Origin: an uncultured Caldilinea sp.
Lineage (GTDB): Bacteria > Chloroflexota > Anaerolineae > Caldilineales > Caldilineaceae
Length of the DNA stretch: 64,000 bases
Assembly (NCBI RefSeq): GCF_937128415.1
Contig: NZ_CAKZMJ010000054.1
Span: 62,001 to 126,000, forward strand
Direction of reading: 5' to 3'
In this document: one piece after another, positions 25,896 through 55,006 of the stretch
Layout: each line of letters opens with the position of its first letter
How positions within the stretch are numbered: position 1 is the stretch's first letter
Notes under the pieces: generated by a model
What the model saw: only the letters and a program-made list of their open reading frames with translations
The model's database searches: none
Told to the model about the DNA's origin: nothing
Translations under genes and position numbers: made by a program

Positions 25896-25920
25896 TCATT
25901 CACCAACCGGCTTTTTAAAA

Positions 25921-25950
25921 TTGTTCACCCTCTGAATGCTATCATATAAT
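25921..25950 (+). promoter_or_regulatory. Putative promoter of prs
   Basis: TTGTTC (25921-25926), an 18-base spacer and an exact TATAAT (25945-25950) lie in the 153-base gap between the divergent rdgB and prs. The leader to ATG 26049 would be about 90 bases. Confidence 0.5.
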
Positions 25951-26048
25951 TGCAGTTGGTGGTAGCTACGCATGGACACGTTTCCCAGGCGCATAGCTGC
26001 ACGATGAGGGTGTTGGGCTAGAAAACCATCATAGTTAAGAGGCGTTTC

Positions 26049-27005
<957 letters not shown>

Positions 27006-27026
27006 GTGCATAAGGAGGCGACCATC

Positions 27027-27473
<447 letters not shown>

Positions 27474-27503
27474 AAGACCAAGACATCGCAAGAAGGATGC
27501 CAG

Positions 27504-28025
27504 ATGAGCGAACGAACCGTTGCATTTCGCGACAAAGCCCTGAGCGTCATCGGCCCCGAGTTAAAGCCAGGCGATCGGGCGCCGGAAGTGGAATTATCAA
27601 CCGGCTTTCTGGCCAAATCAAAGCTGCTCGCCGACACCGCCGGCAAAATCCGCCTGGTCAGCGTCGTGCCAAGCATCGACACCAGCGTCTGCGACGCACA
27701 GACGCGGCGCATGAACGAAGAGGCCGCCCGGCTGGGCGAGGATGTAGTCGTGATCACCGTGAGCGCCGACCTGCCGATGGCGCAGAAGCGATGGTGCGGC
27801 GCCGCTGGCGTCGATCGCGTGGTGATGCTCTCCGACTACATGGGGCTGGAGTTCGGCAAGACATATGGCGTCGCCGTGCCGGAGCTTGGCGTCGATCAGC
27901 GCGCCATCTTTGTGATCGACGCCAACGACGTCATCCGCTACGTGGAATACGTGCCGGCCATCGGCCAACATCCCAACTATGAGGCGGCGCTGGAGGCGGT
28001 GCGCTCCTTGTTGAATTCCCGGTGA
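27504..28025 (+). CDS. tpx: Thiol peroxidase Tpx (atypical 2-Cys peroxiredoxin)
   Basis: Reduces hydrogen peroxide and alkyl peroxides using thioredoxin. The 173-residue protein has the peroxidatic Cys63 in SIDTSVCDAQT and the resolving Cys98 in RWCGAAG, at the spacing expected for Tpx. The preceding GDRAPEVEL and following PNYEAALEAV segments also match. ATG 27504 follows AGAAGGATG. It is the last gene of the prs-bactofilin-tpx group. Confidence 0.95.
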   Translation: MSERTVAFRDKALSVIGPELKPGDRAPEVELSTGFLAKSKLLADTAGKIRLVSVVPSIDTSVCDAQTRRMNEEAARLGEDVVVITVSADLPMAQKRWCGAAGVDRVVMLSDYMGLEFGKTYGVAVPELGVDQRAIFVIDANDVIRYVEYVPAIGQHPNYEAALEAVRSLLNSR

Positions 28026-28157
28026 GAAATGCTGGGACAGAGTTTGGTGGGGCGTGGCAGCCTTCCATGTTGACGCCGCGTTCAAAAGAACGACGCGACC
28101 GGGCGCCTTCCAGGAAGCTTGATGGTTTTTAACAGGATCATCAGACCATCTTCGTCG

Positions 28158-28176
28158 CTGTGGCTCGCAGCCGCAG
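28158..28176. repeat. Small hairpin repeat, copy 1
   Basis: CTGTGGCT-CGC-AGCCGCAG forms an 8-bp stem (one G-U pair) with a three-base loop and is followed by GTCCT. A closely similar hairpin with the same trailing GTCCT is at 59116-59134. The 230-base gap holding it (28026-28255) has no supported gene. Confidence 0.45.
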
Positions 28177-28255
28177 GTCCTGGCACCCCGTTACGTCACG
28201 CCGGAGGCGACGACCTACGTGAACACACAACTGCTGCTCGCAGCTGCGCATTGTA

Positions 28256-28633
28256 TCATTCGATCCAGCGCTCCTCTTCGCCGACCAGCTTGAAGCGCCG
28301 TTGTGTGGGCGTTTGGGGCCAGGGGGAGACTGCGTAGCCCCGCGAGTCGAGAGATCCTCCCCCTGCCGGCGCAGGCGAATGCCCCGTCAACACGATCACC
28401 GGCGGCTGATAGACAGGCTGCACCGGCTCCGTCCTGACGCGCTCAATGTGTTCATCCTCGTCGTCACGGCGACGTCCGCTCGCCACCAGGATCAATGAGA
28501 CCGGAATGCTGGCGAGCACGCCCAGCACGATCCCGATCGCCATCCCCAGCGCATCGGCGCTGAGCCGCTCGCCCAGCCGCCACACCGCCATGCTCGCAAC
28601 AAGCAACAGCAACAACAGGAAAACTCGCCGCAT
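28256..28633 (-). CDS. Small two-span membrane protein of unknown function
   Basis: The 125-residue protein has two N-terminal hydrophobic segments (about 3-18 and 26-52), then a charged stretch with DDEDEH and a Pro-rich cytoplasmic or external tail. No family is recognised. It starts 56 bases after the FtsK-like motor gene on the same strand, with no promoter between them that I can see, so it probably belongs to the same SOS-controlled transcript. A membrane partner for the motor is a possible role, by position only. Confidence 0.6.
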   Translation of the reverse strand: MRRVFLLLLLLVASMAVWRLGERLSADALGMAIGIVLGVLASIPVSLILVASGRRRDDEDEHIERVRTEPVQPVYQPPVIVLTGHSPAPAGGGSLDSRGYAVSPWPQTPTQRRFKLVGEEERWIE

Positions 28634-28689
28634 CGTTTTGACCCTCCTTGTCAGCGTGCGTCCTCAGTCCCTTGACGTCTGATGACCTT

Positions 28690-29736
<1,047 letters not shown>

Positions 29737-29757
29737 GGTTCACCTCATGTGTAGTCG

Positions 29758-29786
29758 ATTGTATAGAACATATGTTCTAATGTCAA
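29758..29786 (-). promoter_or_regulatory. Consensus promoter of the FtsK-like gene
   Basis: On the minus strand, TTGACA (29786 to 29781), a spacer of exactly 17 bases and TACAAT (29763 to 29758) form a near-perfect housekeeping promoter. The spacer is almost wholly occupied by the LexA palindrome, so repressor binding would exclude RNA polymerase. The leader is about 15-20 bases, enough for the GAGGTGA ribosome site. Confidence 0.8.
29764..29779. promoter_or_regulatory. LexA (SOS) box
   Basis: TAGAACATATGTTCTA is a perfect 16-base palindrome. Its core GAACATATGTTC matches the Gram-positive-type LexA/DinR consensus (GAAC-N4-GTTC). It sits between the -35 and -10 of the FtsK-like gene. A further GAAC half-site lies at 29787-29790. 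Confidence 0.82.
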
Positions 29787-29820
29787 GAACATAGCGCATG
29801 CTTTTTTGCCTGTTGGCCGT

Positions 29821-29850
29821 TTGACAAAGCCGCCTTCCCCTGAGGACAAT
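29821..29850 (+). promoter_or_regulatory. Putative promoter of the alpha/beta hydrolase gene
   Basis: TTGACA (29821-29826), an 18-base spacer and GACAAT (29845-29850) precede the ATG at 29892 by about 40 bases. It is divergent from the SOS promoter, about 35 bases away. Confidence 0.5.
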
Positions 29851-29891
29851 ACAGCGAATTGGCGACAGACTCATTGAAATCTGAGGCGAGG

Positions 29892-30902
29892 ATGCGCATT
29901 GTACGTTTCTTTGGCTACGTTGCGCTGGTGATTGTGGCCTTGCTGGCCGGGGCGTATACAGGCATTTATTTAGGGTCGCTGGCCATGCCGGAGATCAAGC
30001 CGGTCGCGCTGCATTCGTCGCCCAATCCGGCGCGCAACTATGAGGAGGCGATAGCGCGCTTTGAGGCGTTGCAAGCTGAGGAGATGGCGCGCGGGGACAT
30101 CGATGAGATTTGTCTTCCATTTGTGTTGACGCACGGGAGGAAAACGGAGCGCGCCATCGTGCTCTTTCACGGATTGACCGCCTGTCCCTTCCAGTACCAT
30201 GCGCTGGCGCAGCTTTTCTATGAAAAAGGTTACAACGTGTTTGTCCCGCGGCTGCCTCGCCACGGGCTGAAAGATCGCACCTCGAATGCCCTGGCCGAAC
30301 TCACCGCCGAAGAGTTGGCCGCCGTGATGGACCCGACGGCGGATCTGGCCGCCGGCCTGGGTGAGGAAGTGACCATGGCCGGGCTGTCGCTGGGCGGCAA
30401 CGTTGCAGCGTTGGGAGGGCAACTGCGCAGCGACCTGCGTCTGGCGGCGCCGATGTCGCCGGCGTTTGGCTTTCGCTTTGTTCCGAATCTCCTGACGCCT
30501 GCGCTCACGCGCTTGCTGCTCGGCCTTTCGCCCGACATTTACATCTGGTGGGATCCGATCAACCGTGAAAACTTTCAGGCGGAGAGCGGCTATCCCGGCT
30601 TCTCGTTGCGGGCGCTCGCCGAAATTTACCGGCTCGGGCTGGCGATCCAGGCGCTGGCCGAAGGGAACGCGCCCGCCTCCCAGGCGCAGATGGTGATCGG
30701 CAACTGGGGCGATCCTGCGGTCAACATGGGCGCCATCAACGCGCTGGCGGAGGCGTGGCGCAGCCGCAGCCGCGAAGTTTCCGTCTACTTCTTCCCACCG
30801 CTTCCCTGGCTTCCGCACGACATCATCTCGACCGACGCCGTCGGCGCCAACACCGAACTCACCTACCCCCGGCTGCTCGAGCTGCTCACGACCTATCCGT
30901 AG
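29892..30902 (+). CDS. Membrane-anchored alpha/beta hydrolase (esterase/lipase-like)
   Basis: From ATG 29892 the protein is 336 residues. An N-terminal uncleaved signal anchor (VALVIVALLAGAYTGIYLG) is followed by an alpha/beta hydrolase fold. The oxyanion segment AIVLFHGLTACPFQYHALA and the nucleophile elbow GLSLGG are clear. A candidate catalytic His is in PWLPHDIIS near the C terminus. This resembles monoacylglycerol-lipase or S33-type carboxylesterases. Substrate unknown. It probably acts at the outer face of the membrane. Confidence 0.8.
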   Translation: MRIVRFFGYVALVIVALLAGAYTGIYLGSLAMPEIKPVALHSSPNPARNYEEAIARFEALQAEEMARGDIDEICLPFVLTHGRKTERAIVLFHGLTACPFQYHALAQLFYEKGYNVFVPRLPRHGLKDRTSNALAELTAEELAAVMDPTADLAAGLGEEVTMAGLSLGGNVAALGGQLRSDLRLAAPMSPAFGFRFVPNLLTPALTRLLLGLSPDIYIWWDPINRENFQAESGYPGFSLRALAEIYRLGLAIQALAEGNAPASQAQMVIGNWGDPAVNMGAINALAEAWRSRSREVSVYFFPPLPWLPHDIISTDAVGANTELTYPRLLELLTTYP

Positions 30903-31020
30903 GCGATTCCCTATGAAGCCTGGCCCTCATACGCCGTCAAAAAACGGCCGGCCAGAGGCTGAACCTGCGCCGCCTCCACAGGTCATTCCCTCCGGCGCAA
31001 CAGGACACCGTAGCCCCGTA

Positions 31021-31058
31021 TAAAAAGAGGGGACTGCCCCATTGGGTTGAGGCAGTCC
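31021..31058 (-). terminator. Rho-independent terminator of the cupredoxin-like gene
   Basis: GGACTGCC (31031-31038) pairs with GGCAGTCC (31051-31058). Read on the minus strand the hairpin is followed by CCTCTTTTTA (31030 to 31021). It lies about 40 bases beyond the stop at 31099. Confidence 0.65.
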
Positions 31059-31093
31059 AGAAGGGGAAAATATAGAGGGGCGTGGATGATCCA

Positions 31094-31713
<620 letters not shown>

Positions 31714-31919
31714 AGGGCCGCCTTTCCTTCCATTGCCCGCCTTTACTCTAAAAGCGGTTGAACTACGCCTGACATTGAATACGCCTGACATTGAAAATGG
31801 ACCGCTTGTCTTCGTTGATCGGCAGTATAGAGGCCAGCGCGTTGATCCGGCGTTGATCAGGAGGCAACGGCGGCTTAGACAAAAGTCGGGCGGCTGCGTG
31901 AAAAATCGAACGTGAAGGA

Positions 31920-31962
<43 letters not shown>

Positions 31963-32021
31963 GTTGCCAAGCGACGCCTCATCGAACCAGGCGCATCCAT
32001 GCATTTCGGAGCAAACGTTTG

Positions 32022-34811
<2,790 letters not shown>

Positions 34812-34820
34812 GGGCGCCCA

Positions 34821-36134
<1,314 letters not shown>

Positions 36135-36223
36135 GCAATCCAATGATGCAGCCGAAAATCGCACGTTCTCGGCAACCCGCAACATTTTGGACGACTCGAG
36201 AAAACGCAGGTTATAAGCAGCGT

Positions 36224-36718
36224 CTACGGGTTCCCAACGCCATTTTCAGAGGGCAACCATTCGCCAAGCCAGCGGACATCGATCTCGCTGCCTGTCAATT
36301 TGCGCAACAACGCTTGATCTGCAGTGATCAAAGGCGCCGATATGCGACGCGCCAACGCAGCATATGCGGCGTCATAGGTGGTAATGTCATAGTCGACCGC
36401 CAAAGCAAATGCATCCGCCATCAAGAGAGCGGTGGGCGTGCTGCGCAGCAATAATTTGCCCAGTTGATCGACAGCGATCTCGGCGTCGGCGCGACTTAAC
36501 CCGAAACGGCGATGATGCTTCCAGAGCACGTTGGTGCACTCGATGTAAAAAAGATCGGGCACAAATATGAAGGCCGAATCGCCGGTGAGCAGGGTGAGGA
36601 ACAGCGCATGGGCTGCATCCGACAAGGTCTCGTCAAGAAAAAGCTTGACGCCGACGCTTGCATCCACGACGCAGGCTTCTATTGCAGTCGAGGTCGATGC
36701 AGCCGCGAGGGCAGTCAT
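36224..36718 (-). CDS. PIN-domain toxin, VapC family
   Basis: VapC toxins are Mg-dependent ribonucleases that usually cut tRNA or rRNA. The 164-residue protein has the PIN acidic residues Asp19 (VVDAS), Glu60 (FYIECTNVLW), Asp116 (TTYDAAYAALA) and Asp134 (LITADQALL). A 10-15 residue N-terminal extension precedes the first strand. Its ATG overlaps the stop of the antitoxin gene by four bases, the standard antitoxin-first order. Confidence 0.9.
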   Translation of the reverse strand: MTALAAASTSTAIEACVVDASVGVKLFLDETLSDAAHALFLTLLTGDSAFIFVPDLFYIECTNVLWKHHRRFGLSRADAEIAVDQLGKLLLRSTPTALLMADAFALAVDYDITTYDAAYAALARRISAPLITADQALLRKLTGSEIDVRWLGEWLPSENGVGNP

Positions 36719-36957
36719 CGTTCGCGATCCTCGCGCAGCAACAGGGTGCTATCCGGCGCACCTGCCGGCGGTGTAAACCGCCGCCGCCGAATCGCATCGA
36801 GCAGATTGACCTGCGCCTGTTGCTGGGTCTCTTCTGCCAACGCACGCTCTAAAAGCGCAATCACCTGCGCGCTCAGCGACCGCTGCCGCGCGCGCGCCAA
36901 CGCGCGCAACCGGTCAACCATCTCGTCCGGCACGCTACGAATATGAAGCGTAGCCAT
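36715..36957 (-). CDS. Ribbon-helix-helix antitoxin, VapB/FitA-like
   Basis: The 80-residue protein starts MATLHIRSVPDEMVDRLRALA, a FitA-type ribbon-helix-helix DNA-binding domain. The C-terminal tail (NLLDAIRRRRFTPPAG) should wrap the toxin. Start 36957 is chosen because the upstream extension (to 37026) overlaps the promoter. It probably represses its own operon through the palindrome at 37012-37028. Confidence 0.88.
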   Translation of the reverse strand: MATLHIRSVPDEMVDRLRALARARQRSLSAQVIALLERALAEETQQQAQVNLLDAIRRRRFTPPAGAPDSTLLLREDRER

Positions 36958-36997
36958 TGTCAACCTCCTGAACCCCAAATAGGCTTTCCTGCGCCTA

Positions 36998-37026
36998 AGT
37001 GTAGCACACCTGGTTGCATAATGCAA
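36998..37026 (-). promoter_or_regulatory. Promoter of the toxin-antitoxin operon
   Basis: On the minus strand, TTGCAT (37026 to 37021), 17 bases, TACACT (37003 to 36998). The predicted start lies about 35 bases before the antitoxin ATG. Confidence 0.6.
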
Positions 37027-37028
37027 CC
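37012..37028. promoter_or_regulatory. Palindromic operator of the toxin-antitoxin operon
   Basis: GGTTGCAT-A-ATGCAACC is a perfect inverted repeat of 8+8 around one base. It covers the -35 element, the expected place for autoregulation by the RHH antitoxin with VapC as co-repressor. Confidence 0.65.
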
Positions 37029-37203
37029 CAAAGCACGTAGCTCCTCCTCAGAGTTGCGGGAAAAAGGCAGCGCACTGACTTTATGTTATATTGATGTTGA
37101 TTTACATGCGGAGACGCCGATGAGTCATCTTCAGCCTGGCGCGTGCGCCGCACAATGCATTCAACGCCGCTAATTCGTTACTGCAGCTCCACAGAGGCGA
37201 ACT

Positions 37204-38247
<1,044 letters not shown>

Positions 38248-38249
38248 TG

Positions 38250-38277
38250 CGTGTTGCGTGTTCCGTAACGCAACACG
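38250..38277. terminator. Hairpin between convergent homoserine dehydrogenase and htrA genes
   Basis: CGTGTTGCG (38250-38258) pairs exactly with CGCAACACG (38269-38277). It fills the 32-base gap between two converging stop codons. The flanking TGCGTGTTGCGT is shared with the convergent hairpin at 13976-14035. Confidence 0.55.
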
Positions 38278-38279
38278 TT

Positions 38280-40231
<1,952 letters not shown>

Positions 40232-40270
40232 TGTGCACCTCCGCAAATCACTAGGCGTAATGGTGGACTT

Positions 40271-41821
<1,551 letters not shown>

Positions 41822-42385
41822 TCTGGTGTGTCGAACCAGCTCCTAAAAAGCTATTAAACTCAATTTTACACCAATTCGTTGTGGAAGGAATACGCTTTCA
41901 TGCAGAGATTCCTGCGTCGAATGGTGCGAGATCGTTGATGCAAATTTGCGGATAAGCTGTGGACAACAAATCTATTGTTTTTCAAAGTTCTCCACAGTTG
42001 CGGAAAACTTTTTCGATTCTTTTCCACACATTCGTCGTCGCCAACAAGACAACCACAATATATGCTCACAACGCCTCTATGAAATTTTTTGGAGATCAAC
42101 GCACGGAGATAACTTTTCGCAGCGTACGAACAATTATGCACACATTATACACAGGGAAGATGCAACCAAAAATCCCCTTTTTAGGGTTGTTTTCAATTCT
42201 CCATCCCACATTTAGGGGAGCTTTATTTCCTGATGAGGAATAACCAAGTGAGTTATCCCTGGCGCTACCAATACCTTTATACCTTTATTGAAATTCATAG
42301 AAAATGCTTCTTTTAATTTCAGAAGGCTTTGATAGCGCCGGAAAGAGTGAAGGCGATGCTTGCTTGTTTCAATGGACAATTTGCT
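41822..42385. other. AT-rich non-coding region
   Basis: A gap of 564 bases, visibly far richer in A and T than any flanking gene. It lies between the 5' end of the kinase gene and the 3' end of the M23 peptidase gene. Small reading frames on both strands lack ribosome sites and recognisable products. It holds the DnaA-box cluster (41947-42153) and a particularly AT-rich tract (about 42205-42330, for example CTTTATACCTTTATTGAAA) that could act as an unwinding element. Confidence 0.75.
41947..42153. other. Cluster of DnaA-box-like sites: candidate replication origin
   Basis: Seven 9-mers resemble the DnaA box TTATCCACA. Three fit TTWTNCACA exactly, all on the plus strand: TTTTCCACA (42020-42028), TTATGCACA (42134-42142) and TTATACACA (42145-42153). 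Four are one base off: TTATCCGCA (minus, 41947-41955), TTGTCCACA (minus, 41958-41966), TTCTCCACA (plus, 41988-41996) and TTTTCCGCA (minus, 41999-42007). Clusters of this density are typical of oriC or of DnaA-titrating loci. dnaA, dnaN and gyrB are not adjacent, so the origin call is an inference. Confidence 0.6.
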
Positions 42386-42991
42386 TTAAGGACGTCTGGC
42401 GCCCGGTTTTTCAATCGTCATCGGAGCAAAACTTCCCTCTGGAAAGTTCGCTTGATTGTCCTCTGCCTCGGGCAGGAGCGTCAATTCGGTGACATAAAGA
42501 TAAGGAGTGGGATCACTGAAACCACCCCATCCGTCGAAACGATGATAGGGAAAGATGCGAATGGCGAAGTGGAGATGGATGACGCCTTTTTGAGGCGGCA
42601 AAGACGCCGCAGCGATTCGCTCCCCGCGCTCGACGCTCTTGCCGCTTTCCACCAAAACCTGTCCAAGCTGGGCGTAAAGGGATTCGCCCCAGCGATGTTC
42701 AATTTTGACATAGAGACCAAGACCAAATGCGTCGCGGCCGATCTCGCTCACGCGACCTTGATCGACTGCAAGAATGGGGGCGCCTGGCGGAGCGGCGAGG
42801 TCTAGCCCGGGATGCCCCTTGAGCGGCACACCGTTGTAGGTGAACTTGCCATAATAGGCTGGATGGGCGCCCCATCCTTGCAGCACGATTGCCTCATCTG
42901 TTTCCACAGGATAAATCAGAAAAACGCCTTCTGGCTCGTGTTGACTTACAAAGTGAAGATGACGAAGCGGTCGAGTGGACATAGCATTCAA
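42386..42991 (-). CDS. M23-family (LytM-like) metallopeptidase, possibly degenerate
   Basis: LytM domains cleave peptidoglycan cross-bridges or, when degenerate, activate amidases. The 201-residue protein keeps the metal ligands HPGLD (H-x3-D) and HLHF, with the linking GAPILAVDQGRV strand. The catalytic His of the usual Y-x-H-L motif is Gln here (LYAQLGQV), which argues for loss or change of activity. No signal peptide is seen, so export is unclear. ATGs at 42991 and 42982 are both possible starts. Confidence 0.8.
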   Translation of the reverse strand: MNAMSTRPLRHLHFVSQHEPEGVFLIYPVETDEAIVLQGWGAHPAYYGKFTYNGVPLKGHPGLDLAAPPGAPILAVDQGRVSEIGRDAFGLGLYVKIEHRWGESLYAQLGQVLVESGKSVERGERIAAASLPPQKGVIHLHFAIRIFPYHRFDGWGGFSDPTPYLYVTELTLLPEAEDNQANFPEGSFAPMTIEKPGARRP

Positions 42992-43164
42992 TCTTTCGCG
43001 TCCCGGTCAGATTAGACAGGCGATCGGCAGTTGCATATACTCACGTTTAAGTCGAAAAATGGCGACATCCATTCGCAGTATACGCTCTTGAGAATGAATG
43101 AATCAAATGCCTGAGAAGACGAAGGATTTGTGCACGGTTCGGTTGCACAGAAGAGGAGGTGCAT

Positions 43165-43443
43165 ATGCCGATCTATGAATTCGTCTGTCATGATTGCGGT
43201 TATGAATTCGAAATAATCCAATCGTTTTCCGACAGCAGCACGCCCGCATGCCCCAACTGTCAGGGGGTGCACGTCCGACGGCGCATCGGCCAGCCGGCTA
43301 TCCACTTTAAGGGCAGCGGCTGGTATATTACGGATAGCAAAAATTCTTCCAGAGCGTCGGCCAATGGGAAAAAAGGAGAAGGCGCTTCTTCTGCAGAAGC
43401 CGGTTCTACGGAGAAAGAGAGCGCCAAGGCCACTACAGAATAA
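43165..43443 (+). CDS. FmdB-family zinc-ribbon protein
   Basis: A 92-residue protein with the FmdB regulatory zinc ribbon: MPIYEFVCHDCGYEFE, then CPNCQG, followed by the typical IHFKGSGWYITD segment. A Lys/Ser/Glu-rich tail follows. AGGAGG lies five bases before ATG 43165. FmdB-type proteins are widespread and their molecular function is not settled. A strong terminator follows. Confidence 0.92.
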   Translation: MPIYEFVCHDCGYEFEIIQSFSDSSTPACPNCQGVHVRRRIGQPAIHFKGSGWYITDSKNSSRASANGKKGEGASSAEAGSTEKESAKATTE

Positions 43444-43484
43444 AGCTGCATAAAAAGTTGTAAACCGGTTGTCGAACACAGACG

Positions 43485-43518
43485 CGCTCACCTCACTTTT
43501 CGAGGTGGGCGTTTTTTT
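43485..43518 (+). terminator. Rho-independent terminator after fmdB
   Basis: CGCTCACCTC (43485-43494) pairs with GAGGTGGGCG (43502-43511), a 10-bp stem with one G-T pair and a seven-base loop. Seven T follow (43512-43518). This is a textbook intrinsic terminator. Confidence 0.9.
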
Positions 43519-43550
43519 CATGCTGGCGCTCCCTTTCGTCTGCTATTGGC

Positions 43551-43580
43551 TTCACAGCATGGCTTGTTTTCGTGTACAAT
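43551..43580 (+). promoter_or_regulatory. Putative promoter of the small membrane protein gene
   Basis: TTCACA (43551-43556), an 18-base spacer and TACAAT (43575-43580), each one base from consensus. The leader to ATG 43674 is about 85 bases. Confidence 0.5.
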
Positions 43581-43673
43581 GTGCTGGCTTGAGATTGCGC
43601 AATTCGCTTTGCGCCGGTCTGAATGCACGGTCTCGGAACAACGGTTTGATGCCAAACGCATGGAGGAAACGCA

Positions 43674-44072
43674 ATGACTGTTCCCAAACGATTTGATGTG
43701 CTGCGTTTTTTGGGCGGCTTGCTGAAGGTGTTGGCTTGGATCAGCCTGATCCTCTCAATTCTGTCTGCTATCGGCGTCGTGTTGTTGCCACAACTGATGA
43801 ACCTCGATGCGTTGATAGGGGACAACCCGCAGTTCGCTGCGGCGACGGGGGCTGGCGCAATTTTCACCGGACTTTTTATCTTGATTGGAGGGCTTCTGAA
43901 TTTCATCACCCTGTACGCCCTAGGTGAATTTATTCTGCTGCAACTGGCGATTGAGGAAAATACGCGGCTGACCGCAGCGCTACTGCTCAAAATGCATCAG
44001 GACACTCTGCCTGAGTCGCAGCCAACTGCGTATCCAGGTGGATTTGCCAGCGAGCCTGCACCTTACCGGTGA
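43674..44072 (+). CDS. Small two-span membrane protein of unknown function
   Basis: The 132-residue protein has two predicted membrane spans (about 12-38 and 58-85) followed by an amphipathic helix (LGEFILLQLAIEENTRLTAALLLKM) and a Pro-rich tail. GGAGG precedes ATG 43674. The arrangement resembles small bacterial membrane proteins of unassigned families. It slightly overlaps, or lies 17 bases upstream of, the amidohydrolase gene, depending on the start chosen there. Confidence 0.7.
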   Translation: MTVPKRFDVLRFLGGLLKVLAWISLILSILSAIGVVLLPQLMNLDALIGDNPQFAAATGAGAIFTGLFILIGGLLNFITLYALGEFILLQLAIEENTRLTAALLLKMHQDTLPESQPTAYPGGFASEPAPYR

Positions 44073-44089
44073 GCTGGGTGAGCGGACAC

Positions 44090-45526
<1,437 letters not shown>

Positions 45527-45877
45527 TCACTCTTCTCCCAGAATTGCGCTCAGCGCGGTGGCGATGACGCCCATAATGATGCTCGCCAGCAACGCCCACC
45601 AGAAAGTGTCGATGCGCAAGGATTCGGGGAAAATCCAGGCCGTGATGTAGAGCATCAGCGTGTTGATGACGAAGATAAACAGTCCAAAGGTCAGGATCAC
45701 AAAGGGGCAGGTCAACAACACCAGGATGGGGCGCAGAACCGCCATCAACAGGCCCAACACCGCCGACACCAGAAAGAGCGTCATCCAATCGCCCTCAAAA
45801 TGAATGCCTGGCACCAACCACGTCGTCACGCCAAAAGCGATCGCCAGCACAATCCAACGAATTAAGATCGATCTCAT
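45527..45877 (-). CDS. Phage holin superfamily IV / YvlD-type membrane protein
   Basis: A 116-residue membrane protein with four hydrophobic spans and the YvlD-like segments GIHFEGDWMTLFLVSAVLGLLMAVLRPIL and LTFGLFIFVINTLMLYITAW. Despite the domain name it is a common chromosomal membrane protein, not evidence of a phage. Its stop abuts the amidohydrolase stop. It lies 32 bases after hyuA on the same strand. Confidence 0.88.
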   Translation of the reverse strand: MRSILIRWIVLAIAFGVTTWLVPGIHFEGDWMTLFLVSAVLGLLMAVLRPILVLLTCPFVILTFGLFIFVINTLMLYITAWIFPESLRIDTFWWALLASIIMGVIATALSAILGEE

Positions 45878-45909
45878 CCTGAAAAACTCCTTTCTGAAAT
45901 ATCCAAAAG

Positions 45910-48045
<2,136 letters not shown>

Positions 48046-48072
48046 TTGCGCTCTCTATCATTTCGTGATGGT

Positions 48073-48100
48073 TTGCTCAAATTCAACCTTCCGTTATAAT
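48073..48100 (+). promoter_or_regulatory. Putative promoter of the BMP transporter operon
   Basis: An exact TATAAT (48095-48100) with TTGCTC 16 bases upstream (48073-48078). The leader to ATG 48269 is about 160 bases. The -35 is weak. Confidence 0.45.
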
Positions 48101-48268
48101 AACAGGAACGCAGCTTTGCGTCATCTACACTCCAACGGCAGAGATGCGCGCCCAAGGGATGCCTATTTCTGAGCTTCCACGCATCAACCACTCATTCAGA
48201 TGAGTGCAGATTGACATCGTCTGTTCCACTATCAAACCTTTGTGAATCTGTTGGGAGGAAATACGATC

Positions 48269-49348
<1,080 letters not shown>

Positions 49349-49452
49349 GTGAAGTCGATGCAACTGTTGCGACCGCTTGCGCCACAGGCTGAAGGCTCAT
49401 TCGCTCAAGAAGAAGTCGTGCGCGATGGGAGCTGAACAGTTGCATGGAAAGG

Positions 49453-49488
49453 AACAAGAGGCAAGGCCATTCCTTGCCTCTTGTTTTT
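49453..49488 (+). terminator. Attenuating terminator between BMP receptor and permease genes
   Basis: AACAAGAGGCAAGG (49453-49466) pairs with CCTTGCCTCTTGTT (49472-49485) across CCATT, a perfect 14-bp stem. Five T follow the GC-rich part (49484-49488). It probably ends most transcripts after the abundant receptor and lets a fraction read into the permeases 36 bases downstream. Confidence 0.85.
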
Positions 49489-49523
49489 ACCTGTAGCATT
49501 GCGTAATTCGTCTTGGAGCGGCT

Positions 49524-50645
<1,122 letters not shown>

Positions 50646-50651
50646 CAATCG

Positions 50652-51698
<1,047 letters not shown>

Positions 51699-51740
51699 AC
51701 GGGCGAATCAGCCCATGGGTTTCGATGCAGGAGCGATCAC

Positions 51741-55006
<3,266 letters not shown>

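Noticed and set aside
41959..42243. Small reading frames (up to 94 codons) within the AT-rich gap.
   Set aside because: No ribosome sites and no recognisable products. The sequence is better explained by DnaA boxes and AT-rich structure.
45527..45877. Holin-like gene taken as a sign of a prophage.
   Set aside because: It belongs to the YvlD/holin-IV family of ordinary chromosomal membrane proteins, and no phage genes are nearby.
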